From Candidatus Aminicenantota bacterium (GTDB lineage Bacteria > Acidobacteriota > Aminicenantia > Aminicenantales > Aminicenantaceae): a DNA stretch of 63,440 nucleotides. Below are positions 8,200 to 17,764 of this stretch, piece by piece. The notes under the pieces are model-generated. The model ran no database searches. It was not told the origin of the DNA and saw nothing but the letters and a program-made list of their open reading frames with translations. Where the stretch lies: positions 1-63,440 of the forward strand of contig JAUWNW010000002.1 of assembly GCA_030612445.1 (NCBI GenBank), written 5' to 3'. The translations under genes and the position numbers were made by a program. Each line of letters begins with the position of its first letter. Position 1 is the first letter of the stretch.

Positions 8200-9321
8200 A
8201 TGAAAAGACGTAAATTTATTAAACTCTCAGCTGCGACTGGAACTGCCGCAGGTTCCGGATTAGGACCATTACTTATGGATCTTTATGCCTTTCAAAATTC
8301 CTCTAAGCTATCCAAAGTTGAAGCAAAGTTTTATAAAAAATACCCTGACAGAGAAATCGAGTGTGTTTTATGCCCTCGCTTTTGCAAACTCGGAGACAAA
8401 GAAAGAGGCTACTGCGGCGTACGGGAAAATATTGACGGCACCTACTACACTCTGGTCTATGGAAAAGCATGTTCTATCCATGTTGACCCTATTGAAAAAA
8501 AACCTTTGTTTCATTTTCTTCCAGGAACTCCAACTTTATCCATAGCTACTGCCGGATGTAATGTTAATTGCAAATTCTGCCAGAACTGGGAAATTTCCCA
8601 AGTCAGGCCAGAACAAATAAGTCACATAGACTTTCCTCCAGACAAAGTCGTTAAATTCGCCCAAAAATATAGCTGTCCTGTTATCGCTTATACCTACTCT
8701 GAACCTGTTGTTTTTTACGAATACATGTATGACACTTCTTTAAACGCAAGGAAAAAAGGACTTAAAAATGTCGTCATCACTGGGGGACATATAAATCCGG
8801 AGCCTCTGGAAGAATTGATCCAGGCAGTAGACGCAATAAAGATCGATCTGAAAGCATTTACTCAGGATTTTTATACCAAATATGTAAGGGGAGAACTTAA
8901 ACCAGTTCTTGAGGCTATAAAAATCATAGCTTCCTCCAGTATCTGGCTTGAAATCGTCTATCTTGTCATCCCAACCTTAAATGATAACCCTAAGGAGCTC
9001 AGAGATATGTGCCAGTGGATAGCAAATGAGATAGGGCCTGATGTCCCCCTGCATTTTTCCAGGTTCCATCCGCATTACCTATTAAAAAACTTCCCTTCTA
9101 CGCCTGTCTCCACCTTGGAAGAAGCTGCCGATATAGCCGGAAAAGCAGGCCTTAACTATGTCTATATCGGTAATGTTCCCGGGCACAAAGCTGAAAATAC
9201 CTATTGTCCAAAATGCAAAAACATTATCATCCAAAGACAAGGGTATATCATCGCAAAATTAAAAATAAAAAATGGACGGTGTACTTATTGCAATAACCGG
9301 ATTCCGGGCATATGGATTTAA
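8200..9321 (+). CDS. amrS: AmmeMemoRadiSam-type radical SAM protein with Tat-like signal
   Basis: 373 residues. The radical SAM motif Cys120-x3-Cys124-x2-Cys127 (CNVNCKFC) binds a 4Fe-4S cluster and S-adenosylmethionine. It is preceded by the family's N-terminal Cys group (CVLCPRFC...YCGV, about 55-73) and followed by a C-terminal zinc-ribbon-like region (CPKC...CTYC, about 335-366). The N-terminus MKRRKFIKLSAATG looks like a twin-arginine export signal, which is odd for a radical SAM enzyme because its reductants are cytosolic. The partner proteins AMMECR1 and Memo are not in the window. The substrate is unknown. It overlaps the next gene by 10 bp, so the two are translationally linked. The ATG has no clear Shine-Dalgarno and directly follows a repeat end containing TATGAATAG. 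Confidence 0.85.
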   Translation: MKRRKFIKLSAATGTAAGSGLGPLLMDLYAFQNSSKLSKVEAKFYKKYPDREIECVLCPRFCKLGDKERGYCGVRENIDGTYYTLVYGKACSIHVDPIEKKPLFHFLPGTPTLSIATAGCNVNCKFCQNWEISQVRPEQISHIDFPPDKVVKFAQKYSCPVIAYTYSEPVVFYEYMYDTSLNARKKGLKNVVITGGHINPEPLEELIQAVDAIKIDLKAFTQDFYTKYVRGELKPVLEAIKIIASSSIWLEIVYLVIPTLNDNPKELRDMCQWIANEIGPDVPLHFSRFHPHYLLKNFPSTPVSTLEEAADIAGKAGLNYVYIGNVPGHKAENTYCPKCKNIIIQRQGYIIAKLKIKNGRCTYCNNRIPGIWI

Positions 9322-11468
9322 AAAAATATCTTCCTGCTTTTATCTTAGGGTTCTTAGCCTTATCTTTCCAGATAATTTTAATCCGGGAGTTTTCGGTACA
9401 TTTTTATGGAAATGAAATTACTATTGGAATCCTCCTCTCTTTTTGGCTTCTCTGGACGGGTCTGGGAAGCCTTGCCGCTTCCAGAATAAAATTCAGCCTG
9501 ATAAAATTTGTCCGGCTGTACTTCCTGGTCATTATAATATTCCCTATCTGCCTGATAGGATTAAGGCTTTCACGCTTCGCCCTCAACACCCTTCCGGGGG
9601 AAATCACTGGTTTAACATATATTATCCTATTTTCTATGGGATTTTCCTTTTTTATATGCTTCCCCCTTGGAATTTTATTTGTCTTTAATACTTACTACCT
9701 CAAAGGGAATCTTTCCCGAGTGTATATGATAGAATCACTAGGTTCAGCCATAGCGGGATCATTGGTTTATTTTATCCTGATCCCTTTATTTTCCAACTGG
9801 CAAGTAGCAATTCTTGTAGCTGGCCTAAGTGCTATAATTATCTTTTTAATATTCAGAAAAAAACGTAATCCTATACTACTTATTTTCTCGCTGATCCTGT
9901 TTTTTCTGTTCTGGGCCTTGGATTTCCCCACCCAGAAAATATTCTGGTCTCCGTTTAACCTGATAGCAAGTAAGGACAGCCCTTATGGAAAACTCCAGGT
10001 TTTAAAAGATAAGGAGCAGATATCACTCTACAACAATTGTTTTCTGATCTATTCTAATCCTGATAAAGCTTCCTCTGAAGAATCGGTTCATTTTGCCTTA
10101 TTACAAAATCCTGAAGCAAAAAATGTACTCCTTATCGGAGGAGGAGCCGGAGGAAGCCTTAAAGAAATATTAAAGTATCCCAACTCAAGCATAGATTACG
10201 TTGAACTTGACCCGGAGATCATCCGGTTTTCAAAGAAATTCCTTCCAGCGGAGGAAAGCCGCATATTCGAGAACCCGCGTATAAATACTTATTTTAAAGA
10301 CGGCAGGTTATTTCTTAACAACACTCAAAAAGACTATGATGTCATCATCCTTAACCTGCCAGACCCGATAACAGCTCAGATCAACCGCTTTTACACAGAA
10401 GAATTTTTTTTAACGGTAAAAGCAAAATTGTCAAAAAAAGGAATTTTTTCTTTCCGCACATCATCGGCTGAAAATTACATCAGCCCGGAACTGCAGGATT
10501 ATCTATCCTCTCTTTACCGGACCTTAAAAAAAACTTTTCCCTTTGTTGAAATAGTGCCTGGAGCTGCAAATATCTTTTTAGCCTCATCACAGCCAATAAC
10601 CTTAGAATATGAAGAAATTTCCCAGGAGATAGAAAAACTTAAGCTTAATAATGTATACATCAATCCACAACTTTTATTTTCACGCCTCTCCCCCCTTAGA
10701 AAAGACTTTTTAAAACAAAAAATATTGGAAGGCGAAGGAAAAATAAACCAGGACCTAAAGCCAATAAGTTATTTTTTCAGTTCTGTGCTATGGTCTACCC
10801 AGTTCAAAGGGCTGGAAACCTCATTACTCGCTTTTCTATCCCGTTCAGGCAAATTCTGGATTCTAGACCTCCCCCTTATCCTGTTCCTTCTTTTTTTAAC
10901 CACAGCCGGGCTTAAACGTTCTCGAAAATCATTCTATTTGATTCCGCTTTTTGTTATGGGGTTATCAAGTATTACAATTGAAATCATTCTAATATTGGCT
11001 TTTCAAACCTTTCATGGTTATATTTACCAGGGGCTGGCATTGCTTTTTTCCTTTTTTATGCTGGGGCTTTGTCTGGGAGCCTTCAGCGGGATAAGGAAAA
11101 AAAATCCTCGTCTCTCTGATCTACTGCTTATTCAATTCGTATTTTTGATATTCATTTTTTTGCTCCTCACTGCCTTACAACAGCAGATCCCTCTGTTTCT
11201 ATTTTTTGTCTTCCTCTTGTTATTCGGAGCTGCATGCGGCCATTTATTTGTTATATCCAACCGACTTTTTCTACAAAAAAGCTCTAACTACGGACTCGGC
11301 TATGGATTAGACCTGCTCGGCTCTTTTCTGGGAGCATTGGCTGTCTCTTCAGTACTTATCCCTCTAGTCGGCCTCCAAATGCTGACAAAATACCTTTTTC
11401 TTATCAATTCCTTTACCCTTCTGTTTCTAGCCTGGGGAACATTAAAGCCAATAGGCAGTAGGCAGTGA
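9312..11468 (+). CDS. polytopic membrane protein with spermidine-synthase-like domain
   Basis: 718 residues. An N-terminal block of about six hydrophobic helices (1-220) is followed by a soluble Rossmann methyltransferase-like domain (about 230-430; LLIGGGAGGSLKEIL binding loop, then YVELDPEII) and a second membrane block (about 500-715). This is the fused transporter/spermidine-synthase-like architecture common in environmental bacteria. Whether it makes polyamines is doubtful: the expected polyamine-site aspartates are not clear to me, and many such proteins are of unknown activity. It overlaps the radical SAM gene by 10 bp. Its last codons and TGA stop (11466-11468) lie in a heptamer array (AGGCAGT twice, then GAGCAGC), so its C-terminus may have been set by repeat expansion. 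Confidence 0.75.
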   Translation: MDLKKYLPAFILGFLALSFQIILIREFSVHFYGNEITIGILLSFWLLWTGLGSLAASRIKFSLIKFVRLYFLVIIIFPICLIGLRLSRFALNTLPGEITGLTYIILFSMGFSFFICFPLGILFVFNTYYLKGNLSRVYMIESLGSAIAGSLVYFILIPLFSNWQVAILVAGLSAIIIFLIFRKKRNPILLIFSLILFFLFWALDFPTQKIFWSPFNLIASKDSPYGKLQVLKDKEQISLYNNCFLIYSNPDKASSEESVHFALLQNPEAKNVLLIGGGAGGSLKEILKYPNSSIDYVELDPEIIRFSKKFLPAEESRIFENPRINTYFKDGRLFLNNTQKDYDVIILNLPDPITAQINRFYTEEFFLTVKAKLSKKGIFSFRTSSAENYISPELQDYLSSLYRTLKKTFPFVEIVPGAANIFLASSQPITLEYEEISQEIEKLKLNNVYINPQLLFSRLSPLRKDFLKQKILEGEGKINQDLKPISYFFSSVLWSTQFKGLETSLLAFLSRSGKFWILDLPLILFLLFLTTAGLKRSRKSFYLIPLFVMGLSSITIEIILILAFQTFHGYIYQGLALLFSFFMLGLCLGAFSGIRKKNPRLSDLLLIQFVFLIFIFLLLTALQQQIPLFLFFVFLLLFGAACGHLFVISNRLFLQKSSNYGLGYGLDLLGSFLGALAVSSVLIPLVGLQMLTKYLFLINSFTLLFLAWGTLKPIGSRQ

Positions 11469-11539
11469 GCAGCAGGAACACTAGGAAATTCAAGAAAATA
11501 AATAGGAAAACATAATTTCTTAAAAAGTCAATTATATCC

Positions 11540-11570
11540 TTGACAGTAATATTCAATTATGCTGTACTAT
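11540..11570 (+). promoter_or_regulatory. candidate promoter for the Hdr-Kor-Flx redox cluster
   Basis: A perfect -35 hexamer TTGACA (11540-11545) is followed by TGTACT (11563-11568, spacer 17) or TACTAT (11565-11570, spacer 19). It lies about 70 bp before the first gene of the cluster, which has its own ribosome-binding site (AAGGA). This is the only good promoter seen upstream of the run ending at 23453. Confidence 0.5.
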
Positions 11571-11641
11571 GGTCTTTTTATTATGATAAATATCTATAAT
11601 TTTTTTGGCTAAAATAATCTATAAAGAAAAGGATATTTTAT

Positions 11642-12049
11642 ATGCGAACTAATATCTCCCGCCATAAGATCAGAAGTCCTTTCGTAGCCAAAGTCGAAGA
11701 ATTAAGCGGCCAAAACCTTCTCGCCTGTTATCAGTGCGGAAAATGTTCCGCAGGATGCCCTGCTGTATATCAAATGGATATCCTGCCCAACCAGATCATC
11801 CGCTTTATTCAACTTGGCTTAAAGGAAGAATTATTGAAATCAAACTCCATCTGGATCTGCGCATCGTGTATGACCTGCAATGTCCGCTGCCCCAAGGGCA
11901 TAAACATTGCAGAAGCCATAGAAGCAGTCAGGCAGATATTACTGCGTAAACGAGAAGACCATGTAAAGGTCGAAGAACTTTCTGATTCTGAGAGAGGAAA
12001 TGTGCCTCCAATCGCATTAATCAGCAATTTTAGAAAATTCACATCATAA
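11642..12049 (+). CDS. hdrC: heterodisulfide reductase subunit C-like 4Fe-4S protein
   Basis: 135 residues with two 4Fe-4S motifs: CYQCGKCSAGCP (Cys29, 32, 35, 39) and CASCMTCNVRCP (about 79-89), the second followed by KGINIAEAIEAVR, as in HdrC. It would pass electrons from the flavin protein HdrA to the CCG-domain protein HdrB. It is the first gene of a long co-directional redox cluster and precedes hdrB by 48 bp. It is short for some HdrC proteins and lacks any membrane part, so it is the soluble type. The final substrate of this Hdr complex is unknown because the host is unlikely to be a methanogen. Confidence 0.9.
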   Translation: MRTNISRHKIRSPFVAKVEELSGQNLLACYQCGKCSAGCPAVYQMDILPNQIIRFIQLGLKEELLKSNSIWICASCMTCNVRCPKGINIAEAIEAVRQILLRKREDHVKVEELSDSERGNVPPIALISNFRKFTS

Positions 12050-12097
12050 ATATGTTATTCATCAGCCATAGTCCAAATTTAATAAGGAATCATAATT

Positions 12098-12976
12098 ATG
12101 AAACTAAGCTATTTTCCCGGGTGCACTCTAAAAAACAAGGCCAAAAATTTTGAAGATTCAGCTTTATGTTCCTTAAAAAAACTTGGAGTGGAGGTTGAAG
12201 AGATCTCCAGATGGAATTGTTGCGGAACCGTTTATTCCCTTACCACCGATGACTTGATCCATCACGTTGCCCCCATCAGGAACCTTATAAGAGCTAAAGA
12301 AGCCGGCTCAGATAGACTTATGACCCTCTGTGCGATGTGTTACAACACCCTAAAAAGAAGCAATGAACGGGTAAGATCAAATCCTGAAGACCTGGACATC
12401 ATCAATGACTTGATGTACAAGGAAGAGATCGATTACAAAGGCGATGTTGATGTCGTTCATCTTCTCGAAATACTAAAAAATGAGATTAAATTGGAGAACA
12501 TCGCTAAAAAAGCTATTAAACCTCTCAAAGGCTTAAAAGTAGCAAGTTATTATGGATGTTACCTTGTTCGTCCCCAAGAGATCGGATTCGACGATATGGA
12601 AAATCCGATGATTATGGATGAACTCATGACTGCACTTGGAGCCGAAGCTATAGATTTTCCTCATAAAGTCGAATGCTGCGGCGCTTATCAAACAGTCGAT
12701 AAACCAGAGATCATCGCGGACCGTGCCAATCAGATCCTCTCATCAGCTGTAAAACAAGGAGCTGAAGTTGTAATCGTAAGTTGTCCTCTCTGCTCTTTTA
12801 ATCTTGACCAGCGCCAGAAAGAAACTCAACAGAAATTTCCTGAATTTAAGAATATTCCGATTCTTTATTTTTCTCAATTATTGGCAATCGCCTTGGGCTG
12901 TCCGCAGGATAGCTTGAGGTTAGATCTTCATTATATAGACCCAAAACCAATCCTTAAAGAAAAAGGTTTAATCTGA
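12098..12976 (+). CDS. hdrB: heterodisulfide reductase subunit B-like protein (two CCG domains)
   Basis: 292 residues with two cysteine-rich CCG domains. The first has YFPGC, NCCGTVY and CAMC; the second has YYGCY, ECCGAY and CPLC. Both CCG motifs are complete, so two noncubane 4Fe-4S clusters of the HdrB type, which cleave disulfides, can be formed. In bacteria the physiological disulfide or thiol partner of HdrB homologues is usually not known. It lies between hdrC and the korD ferredoxin gene and is separated from hdrA by four Kor genes, an unusual order. The start is ATG 12098 after AATAAGGAATC. Confidence 0.9.
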   Translation: MKLSYFPGCTLKNKAKNFEDSALCSLKKLGVEVEEISRWNCCGTVYSLTTDDLIHHVAPIRNLIRAKEAGSDRLMTLCAMCYNTLKRSNERVRSNPEDLDIINDLMYKEEIDYKGDVDVVHLLEILKNEIKLENIAKKAIKPLKGLKVASYYGCYLVRPQEIGFDDMENPMIMDELMTALGAEAIDFPHKVECCGAYQTVDKPEIIADRANQILSSAVKQGAEVVIVSCPLCSFNLDQRQKETQQKFPEFKNIPILYFSQLLAIALGCPQDSLRLDLHYIDPKPILKEKGLI

Positions 12977-12983
12977 GGTATCA

Positions 12984-13259
12984 ATGACTTACTTTGGAAA
13001 TTTGAAACCAACAAGAGGCAAGATCCACATCTCTAAGGACCAATGCAAAGGATGTGGATTTTGTGTGGAATATTGTCCGCGGAACGTCCTGGAGCTATCC
13101 ACAGAATTTAATCTCAAAGGATATCATCCACCCATAGTAAAAAACGAGGACGAATGCTGCTACTGCCAGCTCTGTGAGACAATTTGTCCAGAATTTGCCA
13201 TATTTGTGACCATTAAGAAAGAGGAGGACCAAGGTGAAAAAGTCGAAAGCAGATCCTAA
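12984..13259 (+). CDS. korD: 2-oxoacid:ferredoxin oxidoreductase delta subunit (2[4Fe-4S] ferredoxin)
   Basis: A 91-residue ferredoxin with motifs [12 protein letters not shown] and [12 protein letters not shown], each binding one 4Fe-4S cluster. It is the internal electron-transfer subunit of the four-subunit Kor enzyme encoded by the next three genes. It overlaps the start of korA by 26 bp, so the two are translationally coupled. The ATG at 12984 follows the hdrB stop by 7 bp. Confidence 0.88.
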   Translation: MTYFGNLKPTRGKIHISKDQCKGCGFCVEYCPRNVLELSTEFNLKGYHPPIVKNEDECCYCQLCETICPEFAIFVTIKKEEDQGEKVESRS

Positions 13260-14400
13260 AGGAGTTTTAACAGGTTCCCATTTTATGGATGGGGACTTTG
13301 CCCTTGCAGAAGGAGCTCTGGCTGCCGGATGCCGTTATTTCGGAGGCTACCCCATTACTCCTTCCACAGAAACTGCAGAAAGGTTTTCCGAACGGATTCC
13401 TTATGTAGGCGGTGTTTTTATTCAAATGGAGGATGAGCTGGGCTCAATTGCTTCCCTAATTGGAGCTGTGTGGGGGGGCAAAAAAGCCATGACAGTTACT
13501 TCCGGACCAGGCTTTTCCCTCATGATGGAAAACATCGGATTAGCCTGCATGATGGAGACTCCCCTTGTTATTGCAAATGTCCAAAGAGGAGGTCCTTCGA
13601 CCGGACTTCCTACCCTGACCGGACAACAGGATATGATGCAGGCCAGATGGGGCTCTCACGGCGATTATGAGATAATCGCTCTTTCGCCTGATTCGCCTCA
13701 GGAATGTTTTGACCTGACCATTGAGGCTTTTAATCTGTCTGAGATTTACCGGGTCCCGGTTTTTGTTATGACGGATGAATGTATAGGTCATATGCATGAA
13801 AAAGTAGTCATCCCTCCGGCAGAAGAAATCGAATTAGTGGAAAGAAAATGGTATAAAGGCCCTAAAAATAAATATCTGCCTTATAAAAATGACACGGACG
13901 GCATCCCCTTTATGGTCAAGGTAGGGGACGGGTACCGTTTTCATACCACCGGCCTGACACGGGATGAAAGAGGGTACCCTCTTCTCAATGCTGAATGCCA
14001 GGCTACTTGTGTAAGCCATCTTATCGACAAAATCAAGGACAATGCCGATAAAATCATCCATTTAGAAGAAACTGATATTGACAATGCCGAAATTTTAGTC
14101 ATGTCTTACGGAATAACTTCGAGAGTATCTATTAAAGCAGTTCAAGAGGCAAAAAAAGCCGGAATAAAAGTCGGCACAATGCAACTTAAAACAGTCTGGC
14201 CCTTTCCTGAAAAACGGATTAAAGAATTAGCTGGTAAAGTAAAAGCAATCGTATTCCCTGAGATAAATGCCGGACAGGTCGTATTAGAAGCCGAGCGGGT
14301 GGTGGGTGACAAATGTGAGGTTGTTTCCGTCCCCCATTACGGCGGCTGGGTCCACGATCCTAAAGTTATCCTGAACGCCATCAAGGAGGCAGCCAAATGA
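13234..14400 (+). CDS. korA: 2-oxoacid (probably 2-oxoglutarate):ferredoxin oxidoreductase alpha subunit
   Basis: 388 residues. It has the alpha-subunit signature GYPITPSTE near residues 38-46, the core motif [11 protein letters not shown], and a transketolase C-terminal-like domain (about 275-380). With korB it forms the thiamine-diphosphate catalytic core, oxidising a 2-oxoacid with CoA to acyl-CoA and CO2, or running in reverse with reduced ferredoxin. Specificity for 2-oxoglutarate is by family resemblance; a branched-chain 2-oxoacid cannot be excluded. The start is GTG 13234 with a strong GAGGAGG six bases upstream. The gene ends in an ATGA overlap with korB. Confidence 0.9.
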   Translation: MKKSKADPKGVLTGSHFMDGDFALAEGALAAGCRYFGGYPITPSTETAERFSERIPYVGGVFIQMEDELGSIASLIGAVWGGKKAMTVTSGPGFSLMMENIGLACMMETPLVIANVQRGGPSTGLPTLTGQQDMMQARWGSHGDYEIIALSPDSPQECFDLTIEAFNLSEIYRVPVFVMTDECIGHMHEKVVIPPAEEIELVERKWYKGPKNKYLPYKNDTDGIPFMVKVGDGYRFHTTGLTRDERGYPLLNAECQATCVSHLIDKIKDNADKIIHLEETDIDNAEILVMSYGITSRVSIKAVQEAKKAGIKVGTMQLKTVWPFPEKRIKELAGKVKAIVFPEINAGQVVLEAERVVGDKCEVVSVPHYGGWVHDPKVILNAIKEAAK

Positions 14401-15269
14401 ATAAAGAAGAGCAAAATACCGAAAAAAACCCAATAGAAGCAATCTTAAGAATGGACAGGATGCCACACATTTGGTGCCCGGGTTGTGGAATAGGAACAGT
14501 AGTAACATCTTTTGCAGAAGCTTTACGAAAAGAAAAATACGACCTTGATAAGATCGCGGTTGTATCCGGTATAGGTTGCACAGGAAGAGTTGCCGGCTAC
14601 ATAAAACTGGATTCCTTCCATACCACTCACGGACGTGCCATCCCCTTTGCAACCGGTCTGAAACTGGCAAAACCGGATACAAAAGTAGTAGTATTTAGCG
14701 GTGATGGAGATATTGCCGGAATTGGCGGCAACCACCTGATCCATGCAGCAAGAAGGAACTTGGATCTGGTTGTGATCTGTGTCAATAACTTCAATTATGC
14801 TATGACTGGAGGCCAAGTTGCTGCAACCACACCGAAAAGCGCCAATGCCTCCACTGCTCCTTATGGAAATTATGAAAATGCCTTTAACCTTCCCTATCTT
14901 ACAGAAGCAGCCGGTGCTACCTATGTTGCCCGCTGGACAGCGTTACATCTTAGGCGTGTCACAAAATCTATCCAAGAAGCTTTAAACAAACGTGGGTTTT
15001 CTTTTATTGAAGTTATAACTCCTTGTGTTACATTATATGCCCGGAGGAACCGGCTTGGGGATGGCCTAAACCTGCTTAAATATTATTATGACATGTCAGA
15101 AATACAGCATGGGGCAGACACAAGAACACTTGATATAAGCTACCAGGGAAAACTTATTGTCGGAAAGTTTGTCGACAAGGAAAAACCGACTTTCCTGGAT
15201 GCTATGAATGAACATCTCTCTTCAGCACTAGGAGATAAATACCAAATTTATGGAGATAAAAATGACTGA
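14397..15269 (+). CDS. korB: 2-oxoacid:ferredoxin oxidoreductase beta subunit
   Basis: 290 residues. The thiamine-diphosphate binding motif is SGDGDIAGIGG followed by VNNFNYAMTGGQ. The N-terminal MPHIWCPGCGIG and the GIGCTGR motif supply Cys residues expected for the proximal 4Fe-4S cluster. It pairs with korA, and the ATGA overlap implies coupled translation at equal stoichiometry. The 3' end overlaps korC by 8 bp. Together with korD and korC this is a complete four-subunit enzyme embedded in an Hdr cluster. Confidence 0.91.
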   Translation: MNKEEQNTEKNPIEAILRMDRMPHIWCPGCGIGTVVTSFAEALRKEKYDLDKIAVVSGIGCTGRVAGYIKLDSFHTTHGRAIPFATGLKLAKPDTKVVVFSGDGDIAGIGGNHLIHAARRNLDLVVICVNNFNYAMTGGQVAATTPKSANASTAPYGNYENAFNLPYLTEAAGATYVARWTALHLRRVTKSIQEALNKRGFSFIEVITPCVTLYARRNRLGDGLNLLKYYYDMSEIQHGADTRTLDISYQGKLIVGKFVDKEKPTFLDAMNEHLSSALGDKYQIYGDKND

Positions 15270-15810
15270 GATTAGATTTTCCGGTTTTGGAGGTCAAGGG
15301 ATTATACGGTGTGCCCTTATTGCTGGTAAAGCTCTCTCGCTCTATGGAAACAAATTTGCCACTATGAACCAGAGCTTCGGCCCGGAAGCAAGAGGCAGTG
15401 CCTGCAGCTCTCAGCTTATTGTTTCCGACGACCGAGTCCTCTATCCCTATATCACCGTTCCAGAAATCTTGGTATCCATGTCTCAGGAGGCATACGATAA
15501 ATATGAATCAGACTTAAAAGATGACGGCCTCCTTATCATCGACCAGGATTTAGTAAAACCCAAACCTCCCCGCGGAAAAATCAAATCTTATTCGGTTCCT
15601 GCTACTCGTTTTGCTGAAGATCTCGGGAACCGGATCACCGCTAACCTGGTAATGATGGGTTTCTTTACTGCTGTAACAAAAATCACTACCTCGGAAGTTA
15701 TGAAAAAAGGAGTGCCAGGTCTAGTACCCGACCGTTTCCTTAAATTAAACCTAAAAGCCTTTGATAAAGGATACGAATACGGCGTTGAAACTTTAAAAAA
15801 AGGAACGTAA
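15262..15810 (+). CDS. korC: 2-oxoacid:ferredoxin oxidoreductase gamma subunit
   Basis: About 182 residues starting MTEIRFSGFGGQG, the classic start of gamma subunits, with SFGPEARGSACSS in the CoA-binding region. I chose ATG 15262 over 15250 because GGAG (15252-15255) is then a well-spaced ribosome-binding site and the protein begins at the conserved motif. It overlaps the korB stop by 8 bp. It completes the Kor complex. The hdrA gene starts 2 bp after its stop. Confidence 0.9.
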   Translation: MTEIRFSGFGGQGIIRCALIAGKALSLYGNKFATMNQSFGPEARGSACSSQLIVSDDRVLYPYITVPEILVSMSQEAYDKYESDLKDDGLLIIDQDLVKPKPPRGKIKSYSVPATRFAEDLGNRITANLVMMGFFTAVTKITTSEVMKKGVPGLVPDRFLKLNLKAFDKGYEYGVETLKKGT

Positions 15811-15812
15811 AA

Positions 15813-17762
15813 ATGAAAAAACGGACTGGTGTTTTTGTCTGCCACTGCGGGATAAATATCGCAGGCACAGTAGATGTAAAAAATGTTGCGGAAGACCTTG
15901 CGAAACATCCAGACGTAGTCCACTCAGAAGACTATGTCTATATGTGTTCGGATCCTGGACAAAAACTCATTGAAAATTCCATAAAAGAACACAACCTTGA
16001 CAGTGTTGTCGTAGCCTGTTGTTCCCCTAACCTGCATGAGACCACTTTCCGTAATTGTGCTAAAGCCGCAGGTATAAACGAATTTCAGTGTGAGATCGCT
16101 AATATTAGAGAGCAATGCAGTTGGGTTCACAAAGATAAATTAAAAGCAACAGAAAAAGCTAAAAAGATCACACGCAGCACAGTAGAACACGTAGTAAAAA
16201 ATAAATCTTTAGAACCTATCAGCATTCCTGTAACCCGCCGAGGCCTAGTCATCGGAGGCGGGATCGCAGGTATTCAAGCCGCTCTGGATATGGCCAATAG
16301 TGGCTATGAGGTCGTCTTGGTTGAAAAATCTCCTTCGATCGGCGGGCATATGATCCAGCTCTCTGAGACATTCCCTACTTTAGACTGCTCGCAATGTATC
16401 CTGACTCCAAAAATGGTAGACGTTTCAAAACACCCAAAGATCAAATTATTGACTTACAGCGAAGTCCAGGAAATCAGCGGTTATGTAGGAAATTTTAAGG
16501 CAAAGATCCTTAAAAAACCTACCTATGTCGATCCCGATAAATGTACCCTTTGTGACAAATGCTTGGATGTCTGTCCTATAGTTGTTCCTAATGAGTTTGA
16601 TTTAGGATTGACAGCAAGAAAAGCCATTTACATTCCTTTTCCTCAGGCTATCCCCGCCACTTATACCCTGGATATAGCTAACTGCCCGGGCTTGCTTCCT
16701 ATCGCATGCGGCAAATGTATAGATGTATGCGAGCCTGGAGCTATTGATTATGATATGAAACCAGAGATGATTGAAGAAGAAATTGGTTCTATAGTGCTGG
16801 CCACAGGCTATGACCTCTACGATAAAGAGAATATGAAAGAATATGGATCTGGAAAATATGCGGATGTCCTGGACGGCCTGCAATTTGAAAGATTATTATC
16901 GGCTTCAGGTCCTACCATGGGTGAAGTGCTCAGGCCATCTGACCACAAAGTACCCAAAGAAGTAGTCTTTATTCAATGTGTAGGGTCGAGAGATCCTGAG
17001 CTTCATTGCGCTTACTGTTCCAAAATATGCTGCATGTATACGGCAAAACACGCTATGTTGTACAAACACCATGTCCCTGATGGACAGGCCTATGTCTTTT
17101 ACATTGATATCCGTTCCGGAGGAAAAAACTACGAGGAATTCGTTCAGAGAGCAAAAGAAGAAGATGGAGTAGTATACCTAAGAGGAAAAGTTTCAAAGAT
17201 ATTTGAAGAAAACGGAAAGATCACTGTCTGGGGAGTTGACACATTAGCTGGAAAAGATATCGAGATCAATGCTGATATGGTTGTCCTTGCTACAGCAATG
17301 CGGCCTGCTAAAGGAGCAGAAGAGTTTGCAAAAAAACTGAAGGTCTCTTTAGATAAAGACGGTTTTCTTTCAGAAGCCCACCCGAAACTCAGACCAGTAG
17401 AAAGTGTCACAGCAGGATTATTTTTTGCCGGAGCAGCCCAGGCTCCCAAGGATATACCGGAAGCAGTAGCTCAAGCCAGCGGGGCTGCCGCCAAAGCAAT
17501 AATAATATTATCCCAGGACCATCTATTCCACTCCCCCATGGTAGCTAAAGTAAGTTTAAATCTCTGCTCAGGGTGTGGAATGTGCGTTGATGTTTGTCCT
17601 TATGATGCTTTAAGCCTTAAAAACAATAAAGCCGAAGTCAATGAAGTCCTTTGTGAAGGATGCGGCACCTGTTCAGCAACCTGTTTAAGGGCCGCCATAG
17701 AGGTAAAAAATATCACCCCAGGACAAATTCATGAAATGATAGATGCAAGTGTGGGAGGCTGA
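15813..17762 (+). CDS. hdrA: heterodisulfide reductase subunit A-like flavoprotein (electron-bifurcating hub)
   Basis: 649 residues. An N-terminal Cys-containing region (FVCHCGINIAG) is followed by a FAD-binding Rossmann fold with GGGIAG (148-153). Further on are LDCSQCILTP, a 4Fe-4S motif CTLCDKCLDVCP, CGKCIDVCEPGA, and a C-terminal ferredoxin-like pair CSGCGMCVDVCP and CEGCGTC. This is the subunit that performs flavin-based bifurcation in Hdr complexes, splitting electrons between ferredoxin and HdrB. No in-frame selenocysteine is needed. It sits directly after korC and 2 bp before the mvhD/flxD gene. Bifurcation here is inferred from family and neighbours. Confidence 0.92.
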   Translation: MKKRTGVFVCHCGINIAGTVDVKNVAEDLAKHPDVVHSEDYVYMCSDPGQKLIENSIKEHNLDSVVVACCSPNLHETTFRNCAKAAGINEFQCEIANIREQCSWVHKDKLKATEKAKKITRSTVEHVVKNKSLEPISIPVTRRGLVIGGGIAGIQAALDMANSGYEVVLVEKSPSIGGHMIQLSETFPTLDCSQCILTPKMVDVSKHPKIKLLTYSEVQEISGYVGNFKAKILKKPTYVDPDKCTLCDKCLDVCPIVVPNEFDLGLTARKAIYIPFPQAIPATYTLDIANCPGLLPIACGKCIDVCEPGAIDYDMKPEMIEEEIGSIVLATGYDLYDKENMKEYGSGKYADVLDGLQFERLLSASGPTMGEVLRPSDHKVPKEVVFIQCVGSRDPELHCAYCSKICCMYTAKHAMLYKHHVPDGQAYVFYIDIRSGGKNYEEFVQRAKEEDGVVYLRGKVSKIFEENGKITVWGVDTLAGKDIEINADMVVLATAMRPAKGAEEFAKKLKVSLDKDGFLSEAHPKLRPVESVTAGLFFAGAAQAPKDIPEAVAQASGAAAKAIIILSQDHLFHSPMVAKVSLNLCSGCGMCVDVCPYDALSLKNNKAEVNEVLCEGCGTCSATCLRAAIEVKNITPGQIHEMIDASVGG

Positions 17763-17764
17763 AT

